A stretch of DNA of 64,000 nucleotides from CAZUNO01 sp964621445 [NCBI: Candidatus Hadarchaeota archaeon] (lineage in GTDB: Archaea > CAYQAE01 > CAYVLA01): assembly GCA_964621445.1 (NCBI GenBank), contig CAZUNO010000002.1, positions 1-64,000 on the forward strand, in the 5' to 3' direction. Below are positions 9,151-17,814 of the stretch, piece after piece. Position numbers and translations under genes: made by a program. The notes beneath the pieces were generated by a model, which was not told the origin of the DNA, did no database searches, and was given only the letters and a program-made list of their open reading frames with translations. Positions within the stretch are counted from its first letter, which is position 1, and each line of letters begins with the position of its first letter.

Positions 9151-9174
9151 TGGGGGAGCCACTCACGACAAACT

Positions 9175-9181
9175 CTAAAAT
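9175..9181 (-). promoter_or_regulatory. TATA-like box for the Vps62-like gene
   Basis: Minus-strand TTTTAGA, centred about 28 bases before the ATG at 9150. Confidence 0.35.
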
Positions 9182-9213
9182 CTTTTGAGAAAATGGGTGG
9201 ATGAACCGGAAAA

Positions 9214-9780
9214 CTATTTTCTCCCTTCATCTAGCAGATTTGATAAATTATCCACTGTTTCCTCAAGATCGTCATTCTTAACGATCATGATCGGGGTACC
9301 CACATCGACTGCTATGGACATGGCTGCCGCCCGGTCGAAGTCGGAATGTTCCTGGATATCCTTTAGTGACTCCTCCACATCTGCCATCTCCTTGCCCACC
9401 ATTCTCCTCCTAACCACCTCGTAGGGCTCTGCCTCAAGCAAAACCAGCCTATTTGGATTTAGCTGCTCCATCATTCTTCTAGGCATGCCTGCAATGTAAC
9501 CGGCAGGAGTATGAACCGTGACATGCATATCCAGGATTACCTTTCCAGCTAGTTCCGCGGCTATGTCCTTAGTTGCCTTGGTCTGGAGTCTCGACAAGGT
9601 CTCGGGCCAGAGATCGTTCAGCTCCTCCCTGCTTTCTATCAAGCCCTCTTCCTTGGCCAATGAAAAGATGGTCTCACCGAAGTTTACGATGGTGACATCG
9701 TCCCTACCCTCTGCCAACCTATTGGCCACGGTAGTCTTGCCAGCGCCGGTCTGGCCACAAATTATATAGAATTCCGCCAT
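9214..9780 (-). CDS. adkA: archaeal-type adenylate kinase
   Basis: A 188-residue P-loop kinase converting AMP + ATP to 2 ADP. The Walker A motif is CGQTGAGKTTVANRL near the N-terminus. VNFGETIFSLAKEEGL, LDMHVTVHTPAGYIAGMPR, LVLLEAEPYEVVRRR and the end motif DRAAAMSIAVDVG follow in the order of archaeal AdkA, not of bacterial Adk. ATG 9780 is chosen over 9798 because GGAGG lies 3-8 bases upstream on the minus strand and the shorter protein fits the family. The N-terminal GQTGAGKT differs slightly from the usual GVPGVGKT, so a related nucleoside-monophosphate kinase cannot be excluded. Confidence 0.85.
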   Translation of the reverse strand: MAEFYIICGQTGAGKTTVANRLAEGRDDVTIVNFGETIFSLAKEEGLIESREELNDLWPETLSRLQTKATKDIAAELAGKVILDMHVTVHTPAGYIAGMPRRMMEQLNPNRLVLLEAEPYEVVRRRMVGKEMADVEESLKDIQEHSDFDRAAAMSIAVDVGTPIMIVKNDDLEETVDNLSNLLDEGRK

Positions 9781-9909
9781 TTTCCTCCCTCCATCCATAT
9801 CTCAATCTGGATCATCAATTAATATTACCTTAACAGCTATGTTTTCATAGCGATATAGTTGTTTTGAGGGAATCCAAATGGGTACCCCGGCCTTGGTGGA
9901 GGAAGTTTA

Positions 9910-10221
9910 TTGTTATTATTCTGGCCCGTAGCCGTATTTTTTGCCATTCAGGTTTGGAGATACTCCATTCTTTACTCAAAATTCAGGATATTTGAGCATA
10001 TACTGATGGCCTCTGGAATGGGAGCATCTCTCTTTGGTGCCATTATCCTGTCCCTCGACCAGTCGGGTTTGATCGTAGGCGCATCTCTATTGACCATCGG
10101 TCTCCTCCTCTGGGGAAAAGCCCGTTTGGAGATACTGGGTAACCTGGAATGGCGGGAGATTAGGAAGAATCACTCCACAAAGGAAATCCTGCTCCCAGGT
10201 ATCAATCTAAAGGACTCATGA
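9910..10221 (+). CDS. small membrane protein
   Basis: A 103-residue protein with three hydrophobic segments: an N-terminal helix, ILMASGMGASLFGAIILSL and LIVGASLLTIGLLLW. A charged C-terminal tail follows. The start is TTG at 9910 with GGAGGAAG about 6 bases upstream. It runs divergently from adkA and overlaps the stop of the convergent propeller gene by six bases. No family recognised. Confidence 0.55.
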   Translation: MLLFWPVAVFFAIQVWRYSILYSKFRIFEHILMASGMGASLFGAIILSLDQSGLIVGASLLTIGLLLWGKARLEILGNLEWREIRKNHSTKEILLPGINLKDS

Positions 10222-11319
10222 TCGGCGGTCAACCTCCCTCCTCAGCCCCGGGTAGTAAAGCCAGAGGTGGCCCAGGGTATCATTCTCACCGAAAACCACC
10301 TCGCCGTCCCGGCCCATTGTGGCTGCCCCAAATTCATAACCATATCTACGTCTTTCGATAACCGAAACAGCTGCCCCCAAATCCCTTACCAACCCGTCAT
10401 TTGGATCGAAGGAGAATAATTTTGATATACCCTTTCCACAGAACCCAAAGACGCGACCGTCGAGGGTTACTGACATTGGCCCGGCGGGGCCGAGCAAAGT
10501 ACTTCCCAGGATTTCCAAGGAGTCAGTCCGTGGGTCCAGGCGGTATAGGCGGCCCGAGGAGTCACCAATGTACATTATAATCCTCTGATGGTCGCTCGCC
10601 CAACTAACACCATTCCCTAAATCCAAATTGTTTAGGCAACCGACCTGTTGTTCCAAATTGTTTTCTCGCGGATCGTAGCGCCATATATGACCATCGGAAA
10701 CCCCATAAAGCCTCCCCAATGGTCCAACGGATATACTGCTACAGGTCCCCTCCAATCTCGATATCAACTCGATGCAATCACCGGATTCCAATCTGAAAAT
10801 ATGGCCCTCGGTTGCCCCCATAACCTCTCCATCGGCGGCGGCTACCCCCAATATGGCCTCCTCTTGGGCCGCTTCTCCTAAATCATGCAGGGGCTTACGG
10901 GTGAACCACCACTCCTGTATAAGATCGAAGGGAAGTGGCTGTAGTTCACCGGAGATAAGCCGGCCGCCCGAGGAGCCGTTCACACCAGCGTAGAAGGATT
11001 GATCCGTACAGCAAATGGATTTGCATTCATTCGCCCCCTCCACAACCCCGAGGTCAAAAACCATACCGGTAACCCCGTGGAACATGCCGACGAAGCAATG
11101 TACCTTTTCCCCGCTGGTACCTCCATAGATGGAACCATCATTCGAGGTCTCCAGTGCCGTGATGTAGCTCTCGTTAGCTGGAATTGGCTTGGTCACTCCC
11201 GGAAAACAGGTAGGAAAGGCCACCATGGTCCCCTCCTTTACGAAGGTTCCATGAACGATCTCGTCCCTTTTCGCCTTGGTATCCGGTCTGCTCAGATCCC
11301 ATTTCTCCCTTTTCTTCAT
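10216..11319 (-). CDS. beta-propeller protein (kelch/NHL-like)
   Basis: A 367-residue protein made of repeating blade-like units such as GSIYGGTSGEKVHCF, GEVMGATEGHIFRLE, GRLYGVSDGHIWRYD and GRLYRLDPRTDSLEIL. This indicates a six- to seven-bladed propeller. No signal peptide is seen, so it is probably cytosolic. It begins 4 bases after the stop of the upstream propeller gene (11324-12559), and the pair must be one operon. Similar tandem propellers occur next to sugar-catabolic enzymes in bacteria, as hydrolase, lyase or lactonase folds, but no catalytic residues can be assigned here. Confidence 0.65.
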   Translation of the reverse strand: MKKREKWDLSRPDTKAKRDEIVHGTFVKEGTMVAFPTCFPGVTKPIPANESYITALETSNDGSIYGGTSGEKVHCFVGMFHGVTGMVFDLGVVEGANECKSICCTDQSFYAGVNGSSGGRLISGELQPLPFDLIQEWWFTRKPLHDLGEAAQEEAILGVAAADGEVMGATEGHIFRLESGDCIELISRLEGTCSSISVGPLGRLYGVSDGHIWRYDPRENNLEQQVGCLNNLDLGNGVSWASDHQRIIMYIGDSSGRLYRLDPRTDSLEILGSTLLGPAGPMSVTLDGRVFGFCGKGISKLFSFDPNDGLVRDLGAAVSVIERRRYGYEFGAATMGRDGEVVFGENDTLGHLWLYYPGLRREVDRRS

Positions 11320-11323
11320 GTCA

Positions 11324-12559
11324 TCACCCCCAAGTCCTTATGGGAATATCTTCAACTGATTTAGAACACGCCGGCAAGCGAAAGATGCCCGTAGGTTTGG
11401 GACCTACATGACCAAAAAAGAGATCCCCTACTGGATCCACGCCACCCCGAGATACATACTGCGCACAATGCCCGGGTCTGTCCAGTACCGCTATTTCCTC
11501 CATTTCCAAAGAATCCGGTTCCAGCCTGTATACGACCCCCTCCATATCCTTTCCGGTTTTGGTGCTTATCCCCCGCTTTTCATCCCTCCACCTGGAAGCT
11601 ACAAAATACAGGTTGCCGTCCGGGGCAAAGGTAAGGCCCCCGCAGTGATCCTTGAAGGTATCTATAGGCAGGGTCAAATCCCGCTCCTGGGTAACCGGGC
11701 CCAAATCCTCCACTGATCCCCATTCACCCTCAGTGGTATCTATCCTCATTAGTCTCGGTTGGGCGATCCAGGTTACGGCCCACACAAAACCCGTACCCGG
11801 TTGCCTCGCCGCATCATATAGAACGCTGTGCCACCCCGTCTGGTACTCCGGATTATGGGGAAGTATGTAGGGAGATCTCCGAATACGATCCTCCTGGGGG
11901 TCGTACCTAACCAAATGACCGTAATCGTCCGATGTCCACACCCTGTGGCGGTCATCGGTGAACAACACCTGGGCGTTAATCGACCCAATTCTTCCCTTGT
12001 CTTCTCTTTCCCGGCTTTCAATATCATATATGTAAAAATGATCTCTGGGATAGCCCAAGGAATATAGATGGCCAAGTTCCTCATCGATGGCAAGGCACCT
12101 ACATCCCTCTTTGGGTATCATGGTATCCCACCATAACACGCTTTCCTCAGAAGTGTCATAGGCCACTAGAGCACTTCCCCTGAAGCATCTCTCTTCATCG
12201 TGCCAGAACCTCCATGGTGAGTAGGCAGGCAGATCTATGGGTGGACCAGATAGATGGGTTGCCATGTACATGATGTCATCATCGACGGCAGGAGCAAAGC
12301 TATAGTGGATCTTGCATTGAGTGCCGCGACCGGAATCCCTTGGGTCCTCCACCACTTCATCAATATCAAATAGGTATTCAAGACAATCCTCTTCCCTATC
12401 ATATCTAACCACCTTAACAACCCCTCCGGGCACGGTCTCCGCGCATGCCGCGGCATATATCCTACCATCGGGTCCTGTGGAAAGGGACCAACAGGAATCG
12501 GAATCCGGATGTTTGCTAAATTCATACCACTTAGGATTACGGTACATGATCCTCTTCAT
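11324..12559 (-). CDS. beta-propeller protein (SMP-30/NHL-like)
   Basis: A 411-residue cytosolic protein with recurrent blades (WSLSTGPDGRIYAAACAE, HRVWTSDDYGHLVRYD, GGLTFAPDGNLYFVAS). The spacing suggests a six-bladed propeller of the SMP-30/NHL type. It is the first gene of a two-gene operon with 10216-11319. The start is uncertain. ATG 12559 is given. ATG 12547 (MYRNPKWYEF) fits a TATA-like box at 12575-12585 with a six-base leader, and a longer frame begins at 12607. Catalytic role, if any, is unknown. Confidence 0.65.
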   Translation of the reverse strand: MKRIMYRNPKWYEFSKHPDSDSCWSLSTGPDGRIYAAACAETVPGGVVKVVRYDREEDCLEYLFDIDEVVEDPRDSGRGTQCKIHYSFAPAVDDDIMYMATHLSGPPIDLPAYSPWRFWHDEERCFRGSALVAYDTSEESVLWWDTMIPKEGCRCLAIDEELGHLYSLGYPRDHFYIYDIESREREDKGRIGSINAQVLFTDDRHRVWTSDDYGHLVRYDPQEDRIRRSPYILPHNPEYQTGWHSVLYDAARQPGTGFVWAVTWIAQPRLMRIDTTEGEWGSVEDLGPVTQERDLTLPIDTFKDHCGGLTFAPDGNLYFVASRWRDEKRGISTKTGKDMEGVVYRLEPDSLEMEEIAVLDRPGHCAQYVSRGGVDPVGDLFFGHVGPKPTGIFRLPACSKSVEDIPIRTWG

Positions 12560-12618
12560 TAAGGTTCGAGTAGGAATAAATATAACCCAAAAAGCGGCAA
12601 TTTCCATGTCGATTAAAA

Positions 12619-12963
12619 ATGACGGAAATCTCTACGGTAATAGCGGAAATGAGCGTGGTTCCAGTTGGTACTGGCTCCACGAGCCTCTCTAAATACGTGG
12701 CAATTGCCTCCGAGGCACTAGCTCAGGTTGATGGTTTGACTACCAGGATCACTCCCATGGGGACCGTCATGCAGGCCCAAGGTCTTGAACCCATCCTCGA
12801 GGGAGTGAAGAAGGTTCATGAAGCCCTTTCCAAAGCCGGTTTGAACAGGTTGGTCACCGACCTGAGGATTGATGACAGAAGGGACAAGCAGGCCTCAATG
12901 GAAAAGAAGCTGGAATCCGTAGAGAGAAGCCACGGCTCCATACGCAGGGATGCCAAAAAGTGA
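12619..12963 (+). CDS. MTH1187/UPF0045 family thiamine-binding protein
   Basis: A 114-residue protein that matches the MTH1187/YkoF-like family (pfam01910): IAEMSVVPVGTGSTSLSKYV at the start, LTTRITPMGTVMQAQG centrally and a HEALSKAGLNRLVTDLRIDDR segment at the end. Members form small ferredoxin-like homo-oligomers that bind thiamine or hydroxymethylpyrimidine-type ligands. The C-terminal charged extension (KKLESVERSHGSIRR) is common in archaeal members. It runs divergently from the propeller operon and may share the A+T-rich box at 12575-12585. Confidence 0.85.
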   Translation: MTEISTVIAEMSVVPVGTGSTSLSKYVAIASEALAQVDGLTTRITPMGTVMQAQGLEPILEGVKKVHEALSKAGLNRLVTDLRIDDRRDKQASMEKKLESVERSHGSIRRDAKK

Positions 12964-13009
12964 AGGAATACGCAAACCTAATATCTTTAGTTAGCCAAAG
13001 GCTAAGTGG

Positions 13010-13228
13010 ATGAATGAAGAGAATGGCCGGCGGGTGATTCTACTCACCTTATCAGCGGTCCTGTTAACCATGCTGGCAATTGGCGTGGCATACGCCATGG
13101 TAATTAGAGGGTTTCTCTATTTTTCCTGGATATTCGGACTCCCGGAGGCCATGCTTCTAGTCCTGATACTTCTTCTTCTAAAGAAAGTGCTTCACAGATT
13201 GGCACAGGACAACACACCCGTAAATTGA
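13010..13228 (+). CDS. small two-helix membrane protein
   Basis: A 72-residue protein with two membrane helices (VILLTLSAVLLTMLAIGVAY and LPEAMLLVLILLLLKKVL) and short charged ends. An A+T box (ctttagtta) lies about 21 bases before the ATG. It is 46 bases after the thiamine-binding protein. No family recognised. Confidence 0.5.
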   Translation: MNEENGRRVILLTLSAVLLTMLAIGVAYAMVIRGFLYFSWIFGLPEAMLLVLILLLLKKVLHRLAQDNTPVN

Positions 13229-13234
13229 ACCACC

Positions 13235-14455
13235 TCATTCCGTGTCATAATGGGTTGAACCAACCTCCCGATATAGACTTTTCCTGATCATCAATGTCCA
13301 GAGCGCTACACCGGCGGCTAGGCCCACTCCCGTGGTGACCGCCCACTCGATGAGATAGATCCAGAACAGGGCCCTGTCCTTCAGTTCCATGGCCATTTCA
13401 TTAAGCTCGGCGATTCTACGTTCTATGCCCTGGAGCTTTTCCCTGGAACCATCGTAATCCTGCTCTATGTACAGGCTCTCCGCCCTGCCTATCATGGCCC
13501 TTACCTCTCCTATCTCTTCCTCCACCGGCCTAATGTTGGCCCCAAATCTCTCCACGAAATTGATGGTATCTACTACCGAACTTAGGCTTGCAGCGGTCGT
13601 CCAGAAGCTTGTCCTCAACCCACGGAGTAGTTGAGCATCCTGCGGTATCTCGTTCCTTGTCGCCAGAAAGGCGATATTTGCCACATAATCGGGATAATAC
13701 TTCCATTTCCTGACGTCGGAGGCGCCTCCAGGTGTCCAGTCCGATGAGTGGGCCACGGACCGGCCTTCCCCAAATTCCATATAGGAAAGGGGCGGGTAGC
13801 TGATCTCGTCCGAGGTCAGAAGCTGGGTAGCCGCATTCTTCAAGGTGATTTTATTGGTCCCGTGGAAGAATGGAATACTCTCCCAGGGAAGTGACTGGGT
13901 AAAAGGGTGTTCAATTGCCGGCCTTACCTTGAAGGAGGTATAGACCCACGGCCCCATATTGAAATTGACCGGCAACACATCTTCAAGGGGTGTCCATGGT
14001 TGTCCTCTGGGAGCTCCAAAGCTCTCCATGCCCCCAATCATGGCCAGCCCGAGTCCGACATCACGCACAGCATCCTCTATCCACTTCACGTGATTGTGGC
14101 CCATGAAGATGATATTGGCGTCGCTCAACACGATAAAATCATAATCACTTACCAGTGCTTCGAAAGTCCTAGGCATGTAAAGTCTAACGAACTTCTTCAT
14201 CTTCCGGTTATCGAATGTATGTGCACTCCCTGTATGCAATTCGCTGGTTGGAACCGACATGACGGTGAACGCGGGGTCCACCTGGAATTTTGGAACGGGG
14301 GATGGGCCCCAACCGTCTCCGATATATAAGATCCTAACCCTACCCGTCTCGCTATCACGCCTCCCACCCAGAACCGGGGGGAAAAATCCCGAGATTAGAA
14401 TCATAGGGATCGTAATAAAAACTAACCAAGATGAAAACGGCCTCAAGACCAGCAT
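13235..14455 (-). CDS. membrane-anchored glutamine-amidotransferase-like protein (pfam07090-like)
   Basis: A 406-residue protein. An N-terminal hydrophobic leader is followed by a class-I GATase-like domain: VRILYIGDGWGPSP, YDFIVLSDAN and LAMIGGMESFGAPRG. GRSVAHSSDWTPGGASD lies later. The nucleophile-elbow position (GGMESFGA) has no Cys, so it is not expected to be a glutaminase. A coiled-coil segment, a C-terminal membrane helix and a basic tail follow. The GATase domain probably faces outside. It is closely related in plan to 17815-19038 and to the fragment at 82-324. ATG 14455 has a TATA-like box 27 bases upstream. Role unknown. Confidence 0.72.
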   Translation of the reverse strand: MLVLRPFSSWLVFITIPMILISGFFPPVLGGRRDSETGRVRILYIGDGWGPSPVPKFQVDPAFTVMSVPTSELHTGSAHTFDNRKMKKFVRLYMPRTFEALVSDYDFIVLSDANIIFMGHNHVKWIEDAVRDVGLGLAMIGGMESFGAPRGQPWTPLEDVLPVNFNMGPWVYTSFKVRPAIEHPFTQSLPWESIPFFHGTNKITLKNAATQLLTSDEISYPPLSYMEFGEGRSVAHSSDWTPGGASDVRKWKYYPDYVANIAFLATRNEIPQDAQLLRGLRTSFWTTAASLSSVVDTINFVERFGANIRPVEEEIGEVRAMIGRAESLYIEQDYDGSREKLQGIERRIAELNEMAMELKDRALFWIYLIEWAVTTGVGLAAGVALWTLMIRKSLYREVGSTHYDTE

Positions 14456-14478
14456 CTATGATCTAGTAAGACCCACAC

Positions 14479-14486
14479 TTATTAGG
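14479..14486 (-). promoter_or_regulatory. TATA-like box for the GATase-like gene
   Basis: Minus-strand CTAATAAG, centred about 27 bases before the ATG at 14455. Confidence 0.4.
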
Positions 14487-14511
14487 ATTTCCAAACTCGT
14501 TAAGGGATATA

Positions 14512-16695
14512 ATGAACCAGAATCTCGATTTGAGCTACGAAAACGGGGTTATCTCCGTTCTTGACAGGGAAACCCAGAGGAGATGGAGGACCATAAAGCC
14601 ATGTGCTGCTCTGAGATTGGGAAGCATGGAAGCCGACCATCTGGATATCGACCGGGGAGGCGACATATACCTAAAGGAAAGCAAAGGTAAACTGCGAGGT
14701 AAAATTTCCACTGAAAAAGAGGGGGTCACCATAACGGTCCCTCTAGAAATCCTTATGGAGGACGGAGTTCTCGATATCTGGGTGGGCGAGGTAAAGGGCC
14801 TGCCCGAAGATATCCGGCTTGAATTGGAATTCCCCCGATGCTTTGCCCACCTCCAGGCAGGTGCAGAAGGTTACCTGATAATTCCTATAGGTATGGGAGC
14901 TCTATGTGATTTCTCCCCCTCCAGATCTAGCAGGATTATCACCAAGCAAATCTACTCCGGTGGCCAGACTGGCATTACCATGCCCCTGTCCGGCATCATA
15001 TCCAGGGAACATACATGGGGATGCATCGTGGGAACCCCGTATGATTGTAGTATCAAGACCAGGGTAAATACGGGAAAGGACCACGTTTACGGGCAGACCC
15101 CGGTATGGACATTCGATCGAAGACTAAACTACCCGCGAGAGGCGCACTACTTTCTACTCCCGGGGGGCGATTACGTCGATGCCGCCAGAAGGTACCGTGA
15201 GGAAATGGGAAGGTCAGGGCGATGGCACTCTTTGCGGAGAAAGGCTAAGAAAAATCCTATACTGGAACTCACCATCGGGTCTCTCCTTGGTCATAGGAGA
15301 TTATCCTATGAAAAACCTACCTGCGATGGGAACCTAGATATGGATAACTCCTACGGCTTCTTCCAAACCGCTCTAAAATCGGGTTTTGACAGAGTGGTCG
15401 TACATAATGTACTTCGTGGAGACCCGGATACCATGTCCGAGGCATCCCAATATGCCCGCTCCCTATCACCAGGTTTTCGGCTCTCCGTTTACGAGAACTA
15501 CCTTGATATATTCCGTCCAGGAGAGCAGCCCGAAAAGGCGGGCGTAAAGAGATATCCAGAGTGGGACGAATCCCTTATAGCCCGGAAAGCCGACGGATCC
15601 CTCCGCCCAAACTGGAGGGTAAAGCGCAAGGGTAAACCAGATCTCTGGACCTACACGGTATGCCCTGCACGGAGGCTGAAAGTCGCCCGGCCCCAGATGG
15701 AAAGGATGTCGAGGATTTTGGGAAGGGGCTCCATCTATATCGATGTCGAGGGCGCAGTGCCTCTTTTTGAGTGCTTTGATCGGGACCACCCGGTTACCAG
15801 GGCAGATGACGCCCAACTCCGAAGGGAACTCATCAATGCTGTTAAGCATATTTTTGGCGTGGTTTCCACCGAGGCGCTCCCCCAGGATTTTCTGGCAAAA
15901 GAGGTCGATGTTGGATCATATTTCTCCGTCTTTCCCTATAGCGGATTTGGGAATAGCGACTCGAGGATCATGCCACCCCTAATTCCAATCCCCCTTCACC
16001 CCCTCGTTTGGCATGGATCGATACTAAACCAAACGGGAACGGGAACCACCTTCTATCAATCTGACCCTCCCCATGCAGCGCTATTCGCATGGCTCGCGGA
16101 TACTATGGATGACAAGGGAAGGCGAATAGCGTACAAGCTTAGAAACACGGGCTATGCCGAAATGGTTAATCATGAATTCCTGACCGAGCCCAGGGTAATT
16201 GTGGGGCCGGACGATGCCTTCCACTGCGATGACGTACAGAAAACCGAGTTCTCTGACGGAACTACCGTAATCGCCAACTTCGCTAGTATTCCTTACCATT
16301 GGGAAGGGAGGAAGATACCCCCCATGGACTTTATCATCATCAACAGGAGGGTCGTGCTGAGGCTTGAGCATCCCATCAAGGCCAGCGTCGGGGAAGAGAT
16401 CGAGGTGATTTTAACCGTTGAGAACACCTGGGACAGGGAGATATCCCTGGATGCTATTAAGATCGAGGGGCGAGGTCTAATACATTCGGAAAGGCCTCTA
16501 ATGGAGGCTGATGTTTCCAGACTAGGTATTGGTGAAAGAATTACGGAATCGGTATCCCTCAAGTTACCAGGGGAATCCGGTAAATTATGGTTGGTTGCTA
16601 CCATACAGGTCGATGATGAGGAGCCATGGAGCGTCACCGAGCTGGCCACCTGCCAGGTATCGAGCCAAACTCCGATGGACTGCCAAATGGATTGA
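14512..16695 (+). CDS. DUF5696-like putative glycoside hydrolase
   Basis: A 727-residue protein with no signal peptide. Residues 1-220 look beta-rich. The middle (about 240-560) has the look of a TIM-barrel glycosidase: FDRVVVHNVLRGDPDT, then GSIYIDVEGAVPLFECFD with nearby HPVTRADDAQLRREL, and later FGVVSTEALPQDFL. The acidic residues in YIDVEGA and STEALP are candidate catalytic or substrate residues. The C-terminal 110 residues look like an immunoglobulin-like beta domain. This resembles DUF5696 proteins related to GH101-type folds. That assignment is from motif memory, not a search. It is divergent from the GATase-like gene at 14455. Confidence 0.6.
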   Translation: MNQNLDLSYENGVISVLDRETQRRWRTIKPCAALRLGSMEADHLDIDRGGDIYLKESKGKLRGKISTEKEGVTITVPLEILMEDGVLDIWVGEVKGLPEDIRLELEFPRCFAHLQAGAEGYLIIPIGMGALCDFSPSRSSRIITKQIYSGGQTGITMPLSGIISREHTWGCIVGTPYDCSIKTRVNTGKDHVYGQTPVWTFDRRLNYPREAHYFLLPGGDYVDAARRYREEMGRSGRWHSLRRKAKKNPILELTIGSLLGHRRLSYEKPTCDGNLDMDNSYGFFQTALKSGFDRVVVHNVLRGDPDTMSEASQYARSLSPGFRLSVYENYLDIFRPGEQPEKAGVKRYPEWDESLIARKADGSLRPNWRVKRKGKPDLWTYTVCPARRLKVARPQMERMSRILGRGSIYIDVEGAVPLFECFDRDHPVTRADDAQLRRELINAVKHIFGVVSTEALPQDFLAKEVDVGSYFSVFPYSGFGNSDSRIMPPLIPIPLHPLVWHGSILNQTGTGTTFYQSDPPHAALFAWLADTMDDKGRRIAYKLRNTGYAEMVNHEFLTEPRVIVGPDDAFHCDDVQKTEFSDGTTVIANFASIPYHWEGRKIPPMDFIIINRRVVLRLEHPIKASVGEEIEVILTVENTWDREISLDAIKIEGRGLIHSERPLMEADVSRLGIGERITESVSLKLPGESGKLWLVATIQVDDEEPWSVTELATCQVSSQTPMDCQMD

Positions 16696-16852
16696 TGGAC
16701 AGCTGGTGCTAGGTCATTGGTTCTTTGGAAGCCAGACCATGAAACTCTGTCCTCAGTTCATTCATCTCAGGTATTCTCTCCGGTCTTCTCTTCGGGTGTA
16801 TTCTATTGGTCAGTAATATAGCCAGCATTTCCCTGGTTGGTTCTAGCCAGAT

Positions 16853-17754
16853 TTAAGTACCCGTAAACCCGGTGTGGCCGAATACCCGCCCCGAGATATC
16901 ACTTCGAATCATATCTATGGGGTGCTTCCTCTTAAAGCAGGGAAGCCCATAGGCATTCTCCCCATCGGCGGACCATATCCTGGTCATTTCCCGTACAGTT
17001 CCCGGGGAGAGTAGCCTTATGCCTTTCCCGAGCATCATCCTGCAGAAGAGAGCCGGGTCCTTTACCGATGAGAATGCCCTGCTTGGCCACTCCCCCCCCC
17101 CCCCCTGAGATGGGCCCCCGTTGTGTACCTCTCCAACAAGGACATTGCCCCTTTTTGGAACCCTCTCGGTGGCGGCTATCCTCCTCCCCATACCTTTAGG
17201 AGGGCAGAACATGGTACTATACATATTCAGGGGTTTGTTTATCTCCTCACGGACATCACATCCAGATTTCGGTTAAATATCATCTCCAAAATCCGCCCCA
17301 GGAACATGAACCCGGCATCGCTAAACAGAGTTCTCTTCCCGGTCTCGTATCTCCTTTCGGCCCTGCACACGAGGTCAACTATTTGGGATTTGCTATCCGG
17401 CCTTCCAGGGGTATACCCGAGGGGAGGCTGGAACTGTGAGAGAGAAAGTGGCTAATCTTGACTCCGTCACGCCAACCCCCAGAAAAGCGGCGCACGTATC
17501 TCTTGACTGGATCCTCCGGGTCAACTTCTCCCTCCTCCGATTTCTTCAAGAATAGGGTCCCGGTACATACCGGTTTGGTTAATGAGACCAGGTCGAACAT
17601 GGTCTCCATGAACATCCCTCGCCTTTCAGGGGAAAGCTTCGCAAACCCGCTGCTCCCCTGTGATACTATCTCACCCTTCCTCTCCACGAGCCAAACTGCT
17701 CCCGGAAAAAGCCCCGATTCGATCTTATCATTCAGAAGTGAAGTTAACTCATGA
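16853..17754 (-). pseudogene. serine beta-lactamase/DD-peptidase-like gene, multiply frameshifted
   Basis: Pieces of a class-C beta-lactamase-like hydrolase lie in order but in different frames. The N-terminal piece (to about 17379) has a SxxK nucleophile motif in MFDLVSLTKP, then DPEDPVKRYVRRF and ISHFLSHSSSLPSG. The C-terminal piece (16853-17224) has GEVHNG, DPALFCRMMLGKGIRLLSPG and ends at GHTGFTGT followed directly by a stop, where intact family members continue for tens of residues. The frame also slips around a run of 14 C (17092-17105). The first residues read in a frame without a usable start. Several lesions argue for a real pseudogene, not one sequencing error. Confidence 0.75.
17092..17105. 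repeat. C14 homopolymer
   Basis: Fourteen consecutive C on the plus strand inside the decayed beta-lactamase-like gene, at a point where the reading frame of the family is lost. It could be a slippage site or an assembly artefact. Confidence 0.8.
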
Positions 17755-17814
17755 TGGATTACGAGATTTATTTTAAATAAACCCCACTGAACCGAGGAAA
17801 GTAGATCCTACCCG

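Noticed and set aside
17092-17105. C14 tract considered as a CRISPR or phase-variation element
   Set aside because: It is a simple homopolymer without repeats or spacers. Switching cannot be shown, since the gene around it is broken at several places.
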